Shown here: positions 1-8,736 of the stretch, piece after piece
Layout of the letters: every line of letters begins with the position of its first letter
Numbering within the stretch: position 1 is the stretch's first letter
Assembly: GCA_030431255.1 (NCBI GenBank)
Contig: JAUIJL010000007.1
Location: forward strand, 62,001 to 126,000
DNA length: 64,000 nucleotides
Direction: 5' to 3'
DNA from: Thermoanaerobaculia bacterium
GTDB lineage: Bacteria > Acidobacteriota > Thermoanaerobaculia > Multivoradales > J023
Program-made: the position numbers and the translations under genes
The notes under the pieces: model-generated
Databases searched by the model: none
Told to the model about the DNA's origin: nothing
The model's input: the letters and a program-made list of their open reading frames with translations, nothing else

Positions 1-73
1 TTCTGGGGCGAACGGAAACCGTTCCGAGACCGGCCGAAAGACGGCCCTGAGCTCGCTTCCCCGTGTCGGCCGA

Positions 74-1867
74 TCAGAACCGCCCCTGCACCAAACGTCG
101 GGTCGACGGCGCCCGGTGCACTTTTTCGAGATCCGCTTCGTCCTTGAGCTCGGTGATCAGCTCGACCACGTGCTCGGCGGACATGAGGGCACCTTCTTGC
201 CATCCGGGCAGGGGCGACACTTGATCGCCGACCACGAAGAATCGTCCTCGGTCCGAGCCCAATAAGCGATGGTAGGCCTTCGCGTCTTCGGGATCGTCGT
301 CGTTCCAATCGGGCCAGCCGCCGGCGGCATAGGGGACTTGTTGCCAGGCGATGCTGAGGCCTTTGTTCATCGGCACGATTTGATCGCTGCCGAATTCGGG
401 ATGCAGCTTGAGGGCCCCTTTCCGCGCTTCCTTGAGCCGGCGCTCCAAACCCCAGCGTCCGAATTGCTCGGCATCCTCGTCGTAGATATAGGCGCCGGTC
501 AAGGTGCCTTTCTGTGAGAAATAATCGTTCGACGGATACCACATCTGGGTGATGAGATCGTCGATCCAGCTGATGCCTCCGTAGATCCCGTAAGCATCGT
601 CTTCCCAAAAACGGGCGTTGGCTTGCCACCCGACTTTGGCGGCGGCGCCGAATTTCGCTTGGTCGACGGCCTGCCCGTAGTCGTCGGTGAAATTCGCTTC
701 CACCTGCCTAGCCAATATCGGCAACGGGATATTGCTGACACAAAAATCGGCGGTCTTGCGGACCAGATCGCCGGTCATGTGATCGGTGTAGGAAACCGCG
801 ACCCCGTCGTCGGAGATCTCCACCTTCTTCACGACGCTCTGATAGTCGATCAAATGTCCGACCCGGCGGACGAAACCGTCGACGATGCGATCCATGCCGC
901 CCACCGGCTGGAAGAGGGTCGGTTGCCATTCGTATTCCACCGGCTGATAGAAACGATCGGTCCAGAATTCCGAGCGCAGCAGCTCCGAAAACGCCAGAGG
1001 ATCGGGGGGAATGCAGGTTTGGTCGACTTCCAGGGGTTTGGCACACCCGGAGCGGGTTGAGCCCGAATACTTGAAACAGTCCAAGGCCTTTTGAATGCAG
1101 GCCCCACATTGACCACACGATTGATCGCAGTCGGCACAACCCGAAGAGCAGCTCAAACAAGGCTCGTTCAGCTCGGCGTGATCACAGGCCTCGTTCTTGC
1201 CCAGATCGCCGAAGACCTTCAGCAGGCAGAGCAGCTGGTTCTTCATCTCCTCGAGCTCGTCACCCTGAAGCTCGTCGTCCAAAGAGCCTTTGTAGACCGC
1301 CTTGGCCAGCAGCTCGGCGATGTAACCGCGGGTGTCGTTGGCGACTCGTCGGTTGACCTGCGGACGCCCACCGAAGGCTTTTTGGGTCTGGAAAAGGTTG
1401 GCCGTGGTCTCCATCACGTAGACCTCGAGGGGCACATTGAGCTCACGGCAATAGTGCAAAATTCGGCGGTGATGGTATGGCAGCCGGCCCGGCCCCATGT
1501 TGAGGTAAAGACCTTTGTCGAATTGGCAGACCTGGTCGCGATGCCCTTCTTGGTGGATGTGAGTGCCCGGCCGAGCCGTGAGGCTGCGTCCACCGGCGCG
1601 GCTGTTCACTTCCAGCACCTCGCATCGATAACCCGCCTGATCGAGCATCAAAGCGGTGGCCAGACCGCCGATTCCCGCACCGAGCACCAAGACTCGCTGC
1701 CCGTCGCCCACGTGGCGGTCGAGCTTCGGTGGCCCGGCCCAGGCTCCCGGGGTGTTGATCAAACCGAAGGACACCATGGCCTCGTAGACCGCCGCCGATC
1801 CCCCTACCCGACCCGCCATCTCCAAAAATCCGCGCCGAGAAAATCCACCCTTCCCACTTCTCGCCAT
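74..1867 (-). CDS. Tat-exported flavin-dependent amine oxidase with cysteine-rich insert
   Basis: Predicted 597-residue FAD-dependent oxidase of the monoamine/L-amino-acid oxidase family. The start at 1867 is chosen because it gives a twin-arginine signal (SRRGFLEM, residues 10-17); the open frame continues upstream only across the opposite-strand permease. The dinucleotide-binding motif VLGAGIGGLA lies at residues 61-70, followed by AGGRS (91-95), and the FAD-closing C-terminal motif is VVGDQVSPLPGWQEGA. Between about 228 and 285 there is an insert with eleven cysteines, including CxxCxxxCxxCxxC spacing (244-257), which is not a normal part of this family and may bind metal or an Fe-S cluster. 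Tat export fits a protein folded with its cofactor. Substrate unknown. Family assignment is firm, role of the insert is open. Confidence 0.85.
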   Translation of the reverse strand: MARSGKGGFSRRGFLEMAGRVGGSAAVYEAMVSFGLINTPGAWAGPPKLDRHVGDGQRVLVLGAGIGGLATALMLDQAGYRCEVLEVNSRAGGRSLTARPGTHIHQEGHRDQVCQFDKGLYLNMGPGRLPYHHRRILHYCRELNVPLEVYVMETTANLFQTQKAFGGRPQVNRRVANDTRGYIAELLAKAVYKGSLDDELQGDELEEMKNQLLCLLKVFGDLGKNEACDHAELNEPCLSCSSGCADCDQSCGQCGACIQKALDCFKYSGSTRSGCAKPLEVDQTCIPPDPLAFSELLRSEFWTDRFYQPVEYEWQPTLFQPVGGMDRIVDGFVRRVGHLIDYQSVVKKVEISDDGVAVSYTDHMTGDLVRKTADFCVSNIPLPILARQVEANFTDDYGQAVDQAKFGAAAKVGWQANARFWEDDAYGIYGGISWIDDLITQMWYPSNDYFSQKGTLTGAYIYDEDAEQFGRWGLERRLKEARKGALKLHPEFGSDQIVPMNKGLSIAWQQVPYAAGGWPDWNDDDPEDAKAYHRLLGSDRGRFFVVGDQVSPLPGWQEGALMSAEHVVELITELKDEADLEKVHRAPSTRRLVQGRF

Positions 1868-2077
1868 GCCTGAGCCCCCTTCGGATTTGTTGCCGAGCAC
1901 ATGCGGCAGCCCGCCTGGCAACTCCGCCGGCCGGCCCCGTCCACGGGATCTTTCGACCCGTGCCTCGTTTTCGAGCTTCTGGTGATCTATCGTGCCCAGG
2001 AGTATACCGTGACTCGGCTCGCGCTCCCGATTTAGGAATTTTTTTGACTCGTAAAAATTTTTCCGTAGAATACTTTC

Positions 2078-3223
2078 ATGGACATTTTGCAGGCCATTCC
2101 CATAGAAACCGCCCGCATGCTCTACCTGGCAGCTCCCTTTTTGCTCCTGGGTTTGGCCATGGCGGGTTTGGTGCACGTGCTCATGCCCAGCACCTGGATC
2201 GAGCGATGGATGGGCAAACCCGGCATCAAGGGTGCCGCCATGGCCGCCGGCTTGGGAGTGCCGCTGCCGGTCTGCAGCTGCGGCGTGGTTCCCTTGGCAG
2301 TGGAGATGCGACGCAAAAAAGCCAGTGATCCGGCGAGCATGGCCTTCTTGATCACCACGCCGGAATCCGGTGCCGATTCCGTGCTCTTCACCTGGGGTTT
2401 GATGGGTCCGGTGATGGCGATCGCTCGACCGATTTCGGCCTTCGTCACCGCCATGATCGGCGCGGTGACGGCGATTCTCCGCTTGCCCGCCGACCGCGAA
2501 ATACCCGCCGCCGAAGCCGAGGTCGCCTCGTGTTGCGGTGGCTGCGGATCCTCCGCGGACCCCGCGTCGAGCGAGATCGAGACAGACGCTCCGACAAAGA
2601 AAGGGATCTGGAATGGAACGTTGCGTCCAGCCCTGGGTTACGGCTTCGGCGAGCTTTTCGACGACATCGCGTTTTGGTTGGTGATCGGCCTGGTTTTCGG
2701 CGGCGTGCTGACGGCGATCCTCCCGGGGGACCTTTCCGCCCTCGGCCTCGGCAGCGGTTTCCTGCCCATGTTGGTGATGCTCGCGGTCGGCATCCCGCTC
2801 TACATGTGCGCGTCCGCCTCCACTCCAGTGGCGGCGGCGCTGATGGCCAAAGGTTTGTCGCCCGGGGCCGCGCTGGTCTTCCTGCTCGCCGGTCCGGCCA
2901 CTAACGCTGCCTCTCTGGTGGTGCTGACCCGGACCTTCGGTCGAAAGTTCATTCAAATCTACCTATTCAGCGTCGCGGCCGGGGCCCTGATCTGCGGCAT
3001 CGCCCTCGACGCTCTGATCGCTCGGCTCGGCTGGAACCTCGTCCTACCGATTTCCCACGCCCACGATCACGGTCTCAGCCCGATCGGCCTCGCCACCTCG
3101 GTGGTGCTCGTCATCTTGCTGATCCTCTCCGCCCGTCGGGGCGCCTTCGCCTCGGGCTGGCGCGAGCTGATGAGCAGCTTTCGGCCGAGCAAAGCCGCCG
3201 AGCACGGCGCCCACTCCCACTAG
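2078..3223 (+). CDS. SO_0444-family Cu/Zn efflux-type permease
   Basis: A 381-residue polytopic membrane protein of the DUF318/ArsP-like permease superfamily, closest in motif to the SO_0444 Cu/Zn efflux group. Two membrane-spanning halves are separated by a hydrophilic linker (about 137-180). The conserved CSCGVVP motif is at residues 66-72, and the linker carries a CCGGC cluster (152-156). Further histidines near the C-terminus (SHAHDHG, and the tail AEHGAHSH) are likely metal ligands. It is divergent from the amine oxidase, whose start is 210 bases away, and ends before a strong bidirectional hairpin. Metal efflux is inferred from family; the actual ion cannot be read from sequence. Confidence 0.8.
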   Translation: MDILQAIPIETARMLYLAAPFLLLGLAMAGLVHVLMPSTWIERWMGKPGIKGAAMAAGLGVPLPVCSCGVVPLAVEMRRKKASDPASMAFLITTPESGADSVLFTWGLMGPVMAIARPISAFVTAMIGAVTAILRLPADREIPAAEAEVASCCGGCGSSADPASSEIETDAPTKKGIWNGTLRPALGYGFGELFDDIAFWLVIGLVFGGVLTAILPGDLSALGLGSGFLPMLVMLAVGIPLYMCASASTPVAAALMAKGLSPGAALVFLLAGPATNAASLVVLTRTFGRKFIQIYLFSVAAGALICGIALDALIARLGWNLVLPISHAHDHGLSPIGLATSVVLVILLILSARRGAFASGWRELMSSFRPSKAAEHGAHSH

Positions 3224-3288
3224 CAGCTAAAAACCACCGAGCCGAAAGCCACCGAGCTGGGCCCCTCGGGCACAAAACCTCGAGCAGC

Positions 3289-3322
3289 AAAAAAGACGGG
3301 CTCCGAAGAGTCCGTCTTTTTT
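3289..3322. terminator. Bidirectional intrinsic terminator
   Basis: The hairpin GACGGGCTC-CGAA-GAGTCCGTC (9 pairs, one G-U, tetraloop) is flanked by A6 on the left and T6 on the right. It can end transcripts of the permease (plus) and of rpsN (minus), which converge here. Confidence 0.9.
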
Positions 3323-3403
3323 GGTCAGAGCCCGAATCCCGCGCTGGGATCCCAAGCCCTGGAGGGTGCCGAGAGCCGAAGGCTCAAGGCGCCGAAACGC
3401 TGA

Positions 3404-3709
3404 TCACCAGCTGGCTTTCACCACGCCGGGCAAGTCGCCGCGCAGGGCGAGATCCCGAAGCGCAATGCGGGAAAGACCGAACTTCCGGTAGTAGGCCCGG
3501 GGACGACCGGTCACGGCGCAACGGTTGCGAATCCGCGTCTTGCTGGAGTTGCGCGGCATCTTGGCGAGGCGGGCGATGGCTTCCTCGCGAGAGTCCGGGT
3601 CGGTCTTCGGGTTTTTGATGATCGACTTCAGCTCGTCGCGGCGCTCTTTGTAGAGGGCCACCAAACGACGACGCTTATCATTCTTCGAAACTGCTGCCTT
3701 GCTAGCCAT
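3404..3709 (-). CDS. rpsN: 30S ribosomal protein S14, zinc-independent (C-minus) type
   Basis: A 101-residue S14, the same length as the E. coli protein, with the family signature [20 protein letters not shown] and the C-terminus LPGVVKASW. Only one cysteine remains in the region where zinc-ribbon S14 proteins carry two CxxC pairs, so this is the form that does not need zinc. It assembles into the head of the small subunit. It stands alone rather than in a ribosomal protein operon, which suggests a stand-alone or second copy used when zinc is short; that is an inference, since the main operon is outside the window. An AAGG ribosome binding site precedes the start. Confidence 0.95.
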   Translation of the reverse strand: MASKAAVSKNDKRRRLVALYKERRDELKSIIKNPKTDPDSREEAIARLAKMPRNSSKTRIRNRCAVTGRPRAYYRKFGLSRIALRDLALRGDLPGVVKASW

Positions 3710-3948
3710 GGAACCTTCTCTTTCGCTGTCGCTTGAATCTGTCGCTTTAGCGGTCCACCGTGCTGACGCATGGCTGGACCACCGATATCTGGTCTCTAAT
3801 GCTTAGTTTCACCGGTCCGACAGGGTGGGCGGTCCGACGGGCCGGGAAAATTCAATCAGGCACACGTCACCGGGCGGGCGATAGTACACGATCGCGATCT
3901 TTTTGCCAAGGTTGTGGAAGAATCTATCTCACGCCGACCCAAGTGCCC

Positions 3949-4485
3949 ATGAACAAAACCGCCAATCCTTCCTTCAAAGGCCTCCGTCCCGCCTCGGCCC
4001 GAGCCAGCCGGGCGGCGCGGGCCGGCAGCAAGAAGGCCGACACCCGCTGCGAGCTGATTCTGAGGCGTGCTTTGTGGCGCCTCGGTTGTCGCTTCCGGGT
4101 CGATGTCAAATCTCTGCCCGGCCGGCCGGATCTGGTGTTCACCAAGGCCAAAGTCGCGATCTTTTGCGACGGTGACTTCTGGCACGGCAAGGATTGGCCG
4201 AATCGTAGAGCTAGGCTCGCACGGGGCAACAACCCCGAGTATTGGATCGGCAAAATTCAACGCAATATGGAACGGGACTTGGCGGTTTCCGCGGAGCTAC
4301 GAAACCGAGGGTTCATCGTGCTTCGGTTCTGGGAGTCGGAGATCCGAAAAGGTCTGGACGCCGTCTGCGAGCTGATCCTACAGATTCTCGACAGCATGGG
4401 GCACCGAAAAGAAACGTGGAATGGGCCGAAAGCCGATCGGGCCGAAAGCCCCGAAGAGCTTCCGGCCCGAGCTTCGGATCCTTAG
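3949..4485 (+). CDS. Vsr-like (very short patch repair family) endonuclease, divergent
   Basis: A 178-residue protein of the Vsr/PD-(D/E)XK fold: LPGRPDLVF (residues 56-64) contains the metal-binding aspartate D61, followed by KVAIFCDGDFWHG (68-80). In classical Vsr the second block reads FTHGCFWH; here the active-site histidine and the zinc-ligand cysteine are both aspartates, so this belongs to a zinc-less subfamily. The start at 3949 is preferred because homology begins at once after it; the frame is open to 3760. The last 25 residues are low complexity and come from a 16-base tandem repeat (GGGCCGAAAGCC at 4423 and 4439). No cytosine methyltransferase is nearby. It converges on glnA with an 11-base gap. 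Role in mismatch repair or defence is unproven. Confidence 0.7.
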   Translation: MNKTANPSFKGLRPASARASRAARAGSKKADTRCELILRRALWRLGCRFRVDVKSLPGRPDLVFTKAKVAIFCDGDFWHGKDWPNRRARLARGNNPEYWIGKIQRNMERDLAVSAELRNRGFIVLRFWESEIRKGLDAVCELILQILDSMGHRKETWNGPKADRAESPEELPARASDP

Positions 4486-4496
4486 GGAGCCTTGGA

Positions 4497-5825
4497 TCAA
4501 TATTCGTGCAGGTAGCGTTCCTGCTCCCACGGGTGGACGTGGGAAATGTACTCCGCCCACTCCTGGCGCTTGGCCTCGATGAAGTGCTTGGAGATGTGGT
4601 TGCCAAGGGCGTCGAGCACCACGGAATCCTTCTCCAGCTTGTCGAGGGCCTGGGAGAGATCACCGGGTAGGGCGCCGATACGCAAACGCCGCTTCTCCCG
4701 CTGGCTCATGGTGTAGATGTTCTTATTGACCGGCGGTCCGGGGTTGAGCTCCCGCTCGATGCCGTCCAGACCGGCGGCGAGCATGACCGCGAAGGCCAGG
4801 TACGGGTTGCACGACGGATCCGGCATGCGAACCTCGCAGCGGGTGGACATGCCACGTTTGGCGGGAACACGCACGAGGGGCGAGCGGTTCTTCTCCGACC
4901 AAGCGATATTGATCGGCGCCTCATAGCCGGGAACCAACCGCTTGTAGGAGTTCACCAAGGGATTGGTGATCGCCACGATGGCCGCGGCATGGTCGAGCAC
5001 ACCGCCGATATAACCCATGGCGGTGGCGGAAAGACCGTGCTCCGCATTGGCGTCGTAGAAGGAATTGCTGCCGTCCTCCCGGATCAAGCTCTGGTGCACG
5101 TGCATGCCCGAGCCGTTGGCGCCGAAGATGGGCTTCGGCATGAAGCTGGCGTGCAGGCCGTAGTCCAGGGCCACCTTCTTGACCACGAATTTGAAGGTCA
5201 CCACCTTGTCGGCGCAGGCCAAGGCTTCAGAGTATTTGAAGTCGATCTCATGCTGTCCGGGCGCCACCTCGTGGTGAGCCGCCTCGACCTCGAATCCCAT
5301 TTGCTCCAGCACCACCACGATGTCGCGACGGCACTCTTCGCCACGGTCTACGGGGGTCAGGTCGAAATATCCGCCGACGTCGTGGGTGTCGAGCAGGGTC
5401 TTGCCGGTCTCGTCTTTCTGGAAGAGGAAGAACTCGGCTTCCGGACCGGTGACGATGGTGTAGCCCATCTTGGTCGCACGCTCCACTTGGCGCTTGAGGG
5501 TCAAACGCGGGCAACCCTCGAAGGGAGAGCCGTCGGGCAGGTGCACGTCACAAATCATGCGCGAGACCCGCGAGCCGTCGGGGCTCTTCCACGGGTTGAT
5601 TTGGAAGGTGTCGAAGTCCGGCACGAGAAGCATGTCCGACTCTTCGATCCGGGTGAATCCCTGGATGGATGAACCGTCGAACATGATTTGCCCGTCGAGG
5701 GCTTTCTCGAATTGGGAGCGCGGCACTTCGACATTTTTGAGCACGCCGTTGATGTCGGTGAACTGCATGCGCATAAAGCGCACGTTCTCCTCATCGGCCA
5801 AACGCAGAATCTCTTCGCGGTTCAT
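4497..5825 (-). CDS. glnA: Glutamine synthetase, type I-alpha
   Basis: Catalyses ATP-dependent amidation of glutamate to glutamine, the main ammonium assimilation step, as a cytoplasmic dodecamer. At 442 residues it has the length of Bacillus-type GlnA. Visible motifs are FDGSSIQGF near residue 52, the ATP-region segment FMPKPIFGANGSGMHVHQS, and RVPAKRGMSTRCEVRMPDPSCNPY split across the substrate loop. The C-terminal part matches GSI-alpha (HISKHFIEAKRQEWAEYISHV) and lacks the adenylylation tyrosine site of GSI-beta, so control is probably by feedback or transcription rather than by GlnE. Start 5825 is set by the AAGAGG site at 5831-5836; an in-frame start 48 bases upstream has no such site. 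Confidence 0.97.
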   Translation of the reverse strand: MNREEILRLADEENVRFMRMQFTDINGVLKNVEVPRSQFEKALDGQIMFDGSSIQGFTRIEESDMLLVPDFDTFQINPWKSPDGSRVSRMICDVHLPDGSPFEGCPRLTLKRQVERATKMGYTIVTGPEAEFFLFQKDETGKTLLDTHDVGGYFDLTPVDRGEECRRDIVVVLEQMGFEVEAAHHEVAPGQHEIDFKYSEALACADKVVTFKFVVKKVALDYGLHASFMPKPIFGANGSGMHVHQSLIREDGSNSFYDANAEHGLSATAMGYIGGVLDHAAAIVAITNPLVNSYKRLVPGYEAPINIAWSEKNRSPLVRVPAKRGMSTRCEVRMPDPSCNPYLAFAVMLAAGLDGIERELNPGPPVNKNIYTMSQREKRRLRIGALPGDLSQALDKLEKDSVVLDALGNHISKHFIEAKRQEWAEYISHVHPWEQERYLHEY

Positions 5826-6342
5826 GACTACCTCTTTATATGGTGTTCCATGGCTGCCGGTAGGCTCCGGCAAAATCTTCGAGGGCTGGAGGCGGTCCGT
5901 TTTCCAACGGTCCCGACGCGGCCATTGTAAGCAGGTCCAATCTGAATTGCAACGACATTATTCCTTAATCGACACGAATCGCTAATCATTTTTCCAGAAT
6001 TCCGCATAAAGCGAGCATGGTGACCCTGAAGAATTGACGATTCGTCAAAAAATCCAGATCACTCAAGAGTCGCCTCAAACTATTCCCACGCCCCTTCACG
6101 GTAGGATCAGCAGGTTCTCGCATCGGCGTAAATCTCTACTCGGACTGAAACCGTAAGGCTCTTCGAAGCACAGGACCCCAAGCGGGAACGATCTGCCGGC
6201 CGGTTCGTCGGCCCAAAGGTCTGGCGCAACCTTCGACGGCCGGGGCGCATCCAAGCCTGAAACCCGGACGACCCGAGCCGGTTGCTCGCAGCCCGAGCTC
6301 AACGGGTCGTCTTCCCGCCCGCAAAACCCAGGAAATCCAGCT
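5826..6342. other. Divergent intergenic region glnA / VTT gene
   Basis: 517 bases without a gene. The part from about 5940 to 6080 is AT-rich and presumably holds the glnA promoter. A 15-base dyad, TTGACGA-T-TCGTCAA, sits at 6034-6048, about 210 bases upstream of the glnA start. I see no riboswitch and no confident -35/-10 pair. Confidence 0.5.
6034..6048. promoter_or_regulatory. Candidate operator dyad
   Basis: Perfect 7+1+7 palindrome TTGACGA-T-TCGTCAA in the AT-rich divergent region. Size and symmetry fit a homodimeric regulator. No regulator can be named, and chance occurrence is possible. Confidence 0.35.
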
Positions 6343-7191
6343 ATGCCCGACTCTGCAACTTCCGGGGCTTCCGAGCCGCCGCCCCCCCAAGACTCGAATG
6401 GGGCGCCGCCGAGTGCGACCAAGAATCCGTGGCCCAAACGCGTGATCATGCTTTTGGTGATCGTGGGTCTCGGCTTGCTCCTTCGCAAGCTCGGCCCCGT
6501 GGCCACGCCCTACGTCACCGAGTTCCTCGATTGGGTCCATTCCCTAGGGGTTTGGGCGCCGGTGGTTTTCATTCTCGGCTACGCCGTTTGCACCGTAGCC
6601 TTCGTGCCCGGCTCTCTGCTGACCATGGCCGGCGGCATTCTCTTCGGCCTTTGGGCAGGTACCGCATACGTCTTTCTCGGCGCTTCCCTGGGCTCTGGAT
6701 CCGCGTTCCTCATCTCTCGATATCTGGCACGGCGGGCCATCGAGAAGAGATTGGCAGGCAATGAGCGCTTCGGATTGATCGACAAAGCGGTGGGGCAACA
6801 GGGTTTGAAGATCGTCTTCCTGCTGCGCCTGGTGCCTTTCTTCCCGTTTATTTGGCTGAATTACGGCCTCGGCCTGACCCAAGTGAAATTCCGTGACTAT
6901 CTGCTCGCCGGGGTCGGCATGATCCCGGGCACGTTTCTCTATGTTTATTACGGCAAGGCGATCGGTAGCCTCGCCGCCCTATCCCAGGGAAAGACCGCCG
7001 AGCAAGGGGCCGAGCAATGGGTTTTCCTCGGCCTCGGTCTGGTGGCCGCCATCGCCGTGACGACCGTCATCACCCGAATCGCTCGCCGAGCTCTCGCCGA
7101 AGCCACAGCCCAGGCAGAAGACACGGCCCAGGCAGAAGACACAGCCCCGGCGAAAGGCACCGCCGGCAACGAGCCCAAGGAGATTTCGTGA
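6343..7191 (+). CDS. TVP38/TMEM64 (VTT/DedA-like) family membrane protein
   Basis: A 282-residue inner-membrane protein. After a proline-rich cytoplasmic N-terminus (1-30) come several hydrophobic segments and the VTT core: FVPGSLLTMAGGILFG near residue 88 and the reentrant-loop region RLVPFFPFIWLNYGLGLTQV near 165. Relatives are lipid scramblase-like or small-solute transporters; the substrate is unknown. The C-terminal tail is low complexity with repeated AQAEDT units from an 18-base tandem repeat. Its stop codon overlaps the GTG start of the following flavoprotein (GTGA), so the two are translationally coupled. Fusions and pairs of VTT with this flavoprotein type are known, which supports a joint function. 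AGGAAA precedes the start. Confidence 0.85.
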   Translation: MPDSATSGASEPPPPQDSNGAPPSATKNPWPKRVIMLLVIVGLGLLLRKLGPVATPYVTEFLDWVHSLGVWAPVVFILGYAVCTVAFVPGSLLTMAGGILFGLWAGTAYVFLGASLGSGSAFLISRYLARRAIEKRLAGNERFGLIDKAVGQQGLKIVFLLRLVPFFPFIWLNYGLGLTQVKFRDYLLAGVGMIPGTFLYVYYGKAIGSLAALSQGKTAEQGAEQWVFLGLGLVAAIAVTTVITRIARRALAEATAQAEDTAQAEDTAPAKGTAGNEPKEIS

Positions 7192-8717
7192 CGTCCCCAT
7201 CTTCCAATCCGATCCTCGAGCCCATGGATGAGCACAACCAGAAGCTCATCTCCCACGTCCATCCCCACGACTGGGTCAATCCCGAGCCCATCGACCGATA
7301 CCACCTGGTGGTGATCGGAGCCGGCACGGGGGGATTGGTCTCGGCGGCGATCGCCGCCAGTCTCGGCGCCAAGGTGGCCCTGGTGGAGCGCCACTTCATG
7401 GGCGGGGATTGCTTGAACGTGGGCTGCGTGCCGTCGAAGGGTCTGATCAGCGCGGCCCGGGTTTGGCACACCGCCCGGACCGCCGGCGGAGAGATGTCCG
7501 GTCCCGACGCCCGCGGCGAAGGCAATTTCGCCGCGGTCATGGAACGCATGCGTCGGCTGCGGGCCGGCATCAGCCCGGTGGACGGAGCCGCCCGTTTCCG
7601 AGATCTCGGCATCGACGTCTTTCTCGGCCATGGACGCTTCGTGGCGGGTGACACCGCGGAGGTGGACGGCAAGCGGCTGCGATTCCGCCGCGCGGTCATC
7701 GCCACCGGCGCGCGCGCCGCGGCGCCGCCGATCGAGGGTCTTTCGGAAACTCCCTACTTGACCAACGAGACCCTTTTCAGCTTGACCGAGCTACCGGCCC
7801 GCCTAGGAGTCATCGGCGCCGGACCGATCGGCTGCGAGATGGCCCAAAGCTTCGCCCGATTCGGCTCCAAGGTGACGGTGATCAATCGCGCCGACCACGT
7901 CTTGCCCCGAGAGGACGAGGACGCCGCCCGCCTGGTGGAAGCCTCCATGACCCGGGACGGTGTCGACATCCACGGCCGGTCCGACGTGGTGGCGACCAAG
8001 ACCACGGCCGACGGGCAAGTGGTGATGAGCATGAAGGGCGAGCAAGGCGCACGTGAGATCGAGGTCGACCAGCTCTTGGTGGCGGTGGGCCGTGCTCCCA
8101 ATACCGACGGCCTCGGTCTGGAAGCTGCCGGGGTGGAATACAACGCCAAGGGCGTGGTGGTGGACGACCGGCTGCGCACCAGCAACAAGAAGATCTTCGC
8201 CGTCGGCGACATTGCCTCGAAATATAAGTTCACCCACACCGCCGACGCCCAGGCGCGCCTGGTAATCCGCAACGCCTTCTTCTTCGGCCGTGGCAAGGCC
8301 AGCTCCTTGGTGGTGCCGTGGTGCACCTACACCAGCCCCGAGGTGGCCCACGTGGGCCTCTTTGCCCACGATGCCAAAGAGCATGGGTACGACGTCGAAA
8401 CCATGACCCTGCCCTTCGACGAGCTGGATCGCGCGGTGCTCGACGGCGAATCCGACGGCTTCCTGCGCGTCCACCTCAAAAAAGGCAGCGACACCATCCT
8501 CGGCGGCACCTTGGTCGCCGCCCACGCCGGCGACATGATCGGCCCCCTGGCCCTGGCGGCCACCCACGGGTTGGGTGTGTCGAGCTTCTCCTCCACTATT
8601 TTTCCTTACCCCACCCAAGGGGAGATCTTCCGCAAAGCGGGCGACCAATACAATCGGCGGCGCCTCACCGACGCCACCCGCAAAATCTTCGACCTCTGGT
8701 TCAAGATCTTCAAGTAG
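7188..8717 (+). CDS. FAD-dependent pyridine nucleotide-disulfide oxidoreductase (MerA-like, no mercury ligands)
   Basis: A 509-residue class I flavoprotein disulfide reductase. FAD motif VVIGAGTGGLVSA, redox-active disulfide GGDCLNVGCVPSKG, NAD(P)-binding GVIGAGPIGCEMAQ, the FAD ribityl motif IFAVGDIA, and the dimerisation domain with WCTYTSPEVAHVG are all present. Such genes are often labelled mercuric reductase, but the C-terminal cysteine pair that delivers Hg(II) is absent (the end is FDLWFKIFK) and there is no N-terminal HMA domain. The GTG start at 7188 overlaps the stop of the VTT gene and is served by AAGGAG ten bases upstream; an ATG at 7224 is an alternative. Substrate unknown. Confidence 0.88.
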   Translation: MTSPSSNPILEPMDEHNQKLISHVHPHDWVNPEPIDRYHLVVIGAGTGGLVSAAIAASLGAKVALVERHFMGGDCLNVGCVPSKGLISAARVWHTARTAGGEMSGPDARGEGNFAAVMERMRRLRAGISPVDGAARFRDLGIDVFLGHGRFVAGDTAEVDGKRLRFRRAVIATGARAAAPPIEGLSETPYLTNETLFSLTELPARLGVIGAGPIGCEMAQSFARFGSKVTVINRADHVLPREDEDAARLVEASMTRDGVDIHGRSDVVATKTTADGQVVMSMKGEQGAREIEVDQLLVAVGRAPNTDGLGLEAAGVEYNAKGVVVDDRLRTSNKKIFAVGDIASKYKFTHTADAQARLVIRNAFFFGRGKASSLVVPWCTYTSPEVAHVGLFAHDAKEHGYDVETMTLPFDELDRAVLDGESDGFLRVHLKKGSDTILGGTLVAAHAGDMIGPLALAATHGLGVSSFSSTIFPYPTQGEIFRKAGDQYNRRRLTDATRKIFDLWFKIFK

Positions 8718-8736
8718 ATGTCGTTAAACTTGCGGC

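Noticed and set aside
32-46. Hairpin GGCCG-AAAGA-CGGCC as terminator of the amine oxidase
   Set aside because: Only five pairs and no T-run on either side.
1868-2956. Extension of the amine oxidase frame to a 960-residue protein
   Set aside because: The extra 363 codons run antisense through the permease, are low complexity, and are replaced by a clear Tat signal at the start 1867.
7188-8717. Mercuric reductase
   Set aside because: No C-terminal cysteine pair, no HMA domain and no mer genes nearby.
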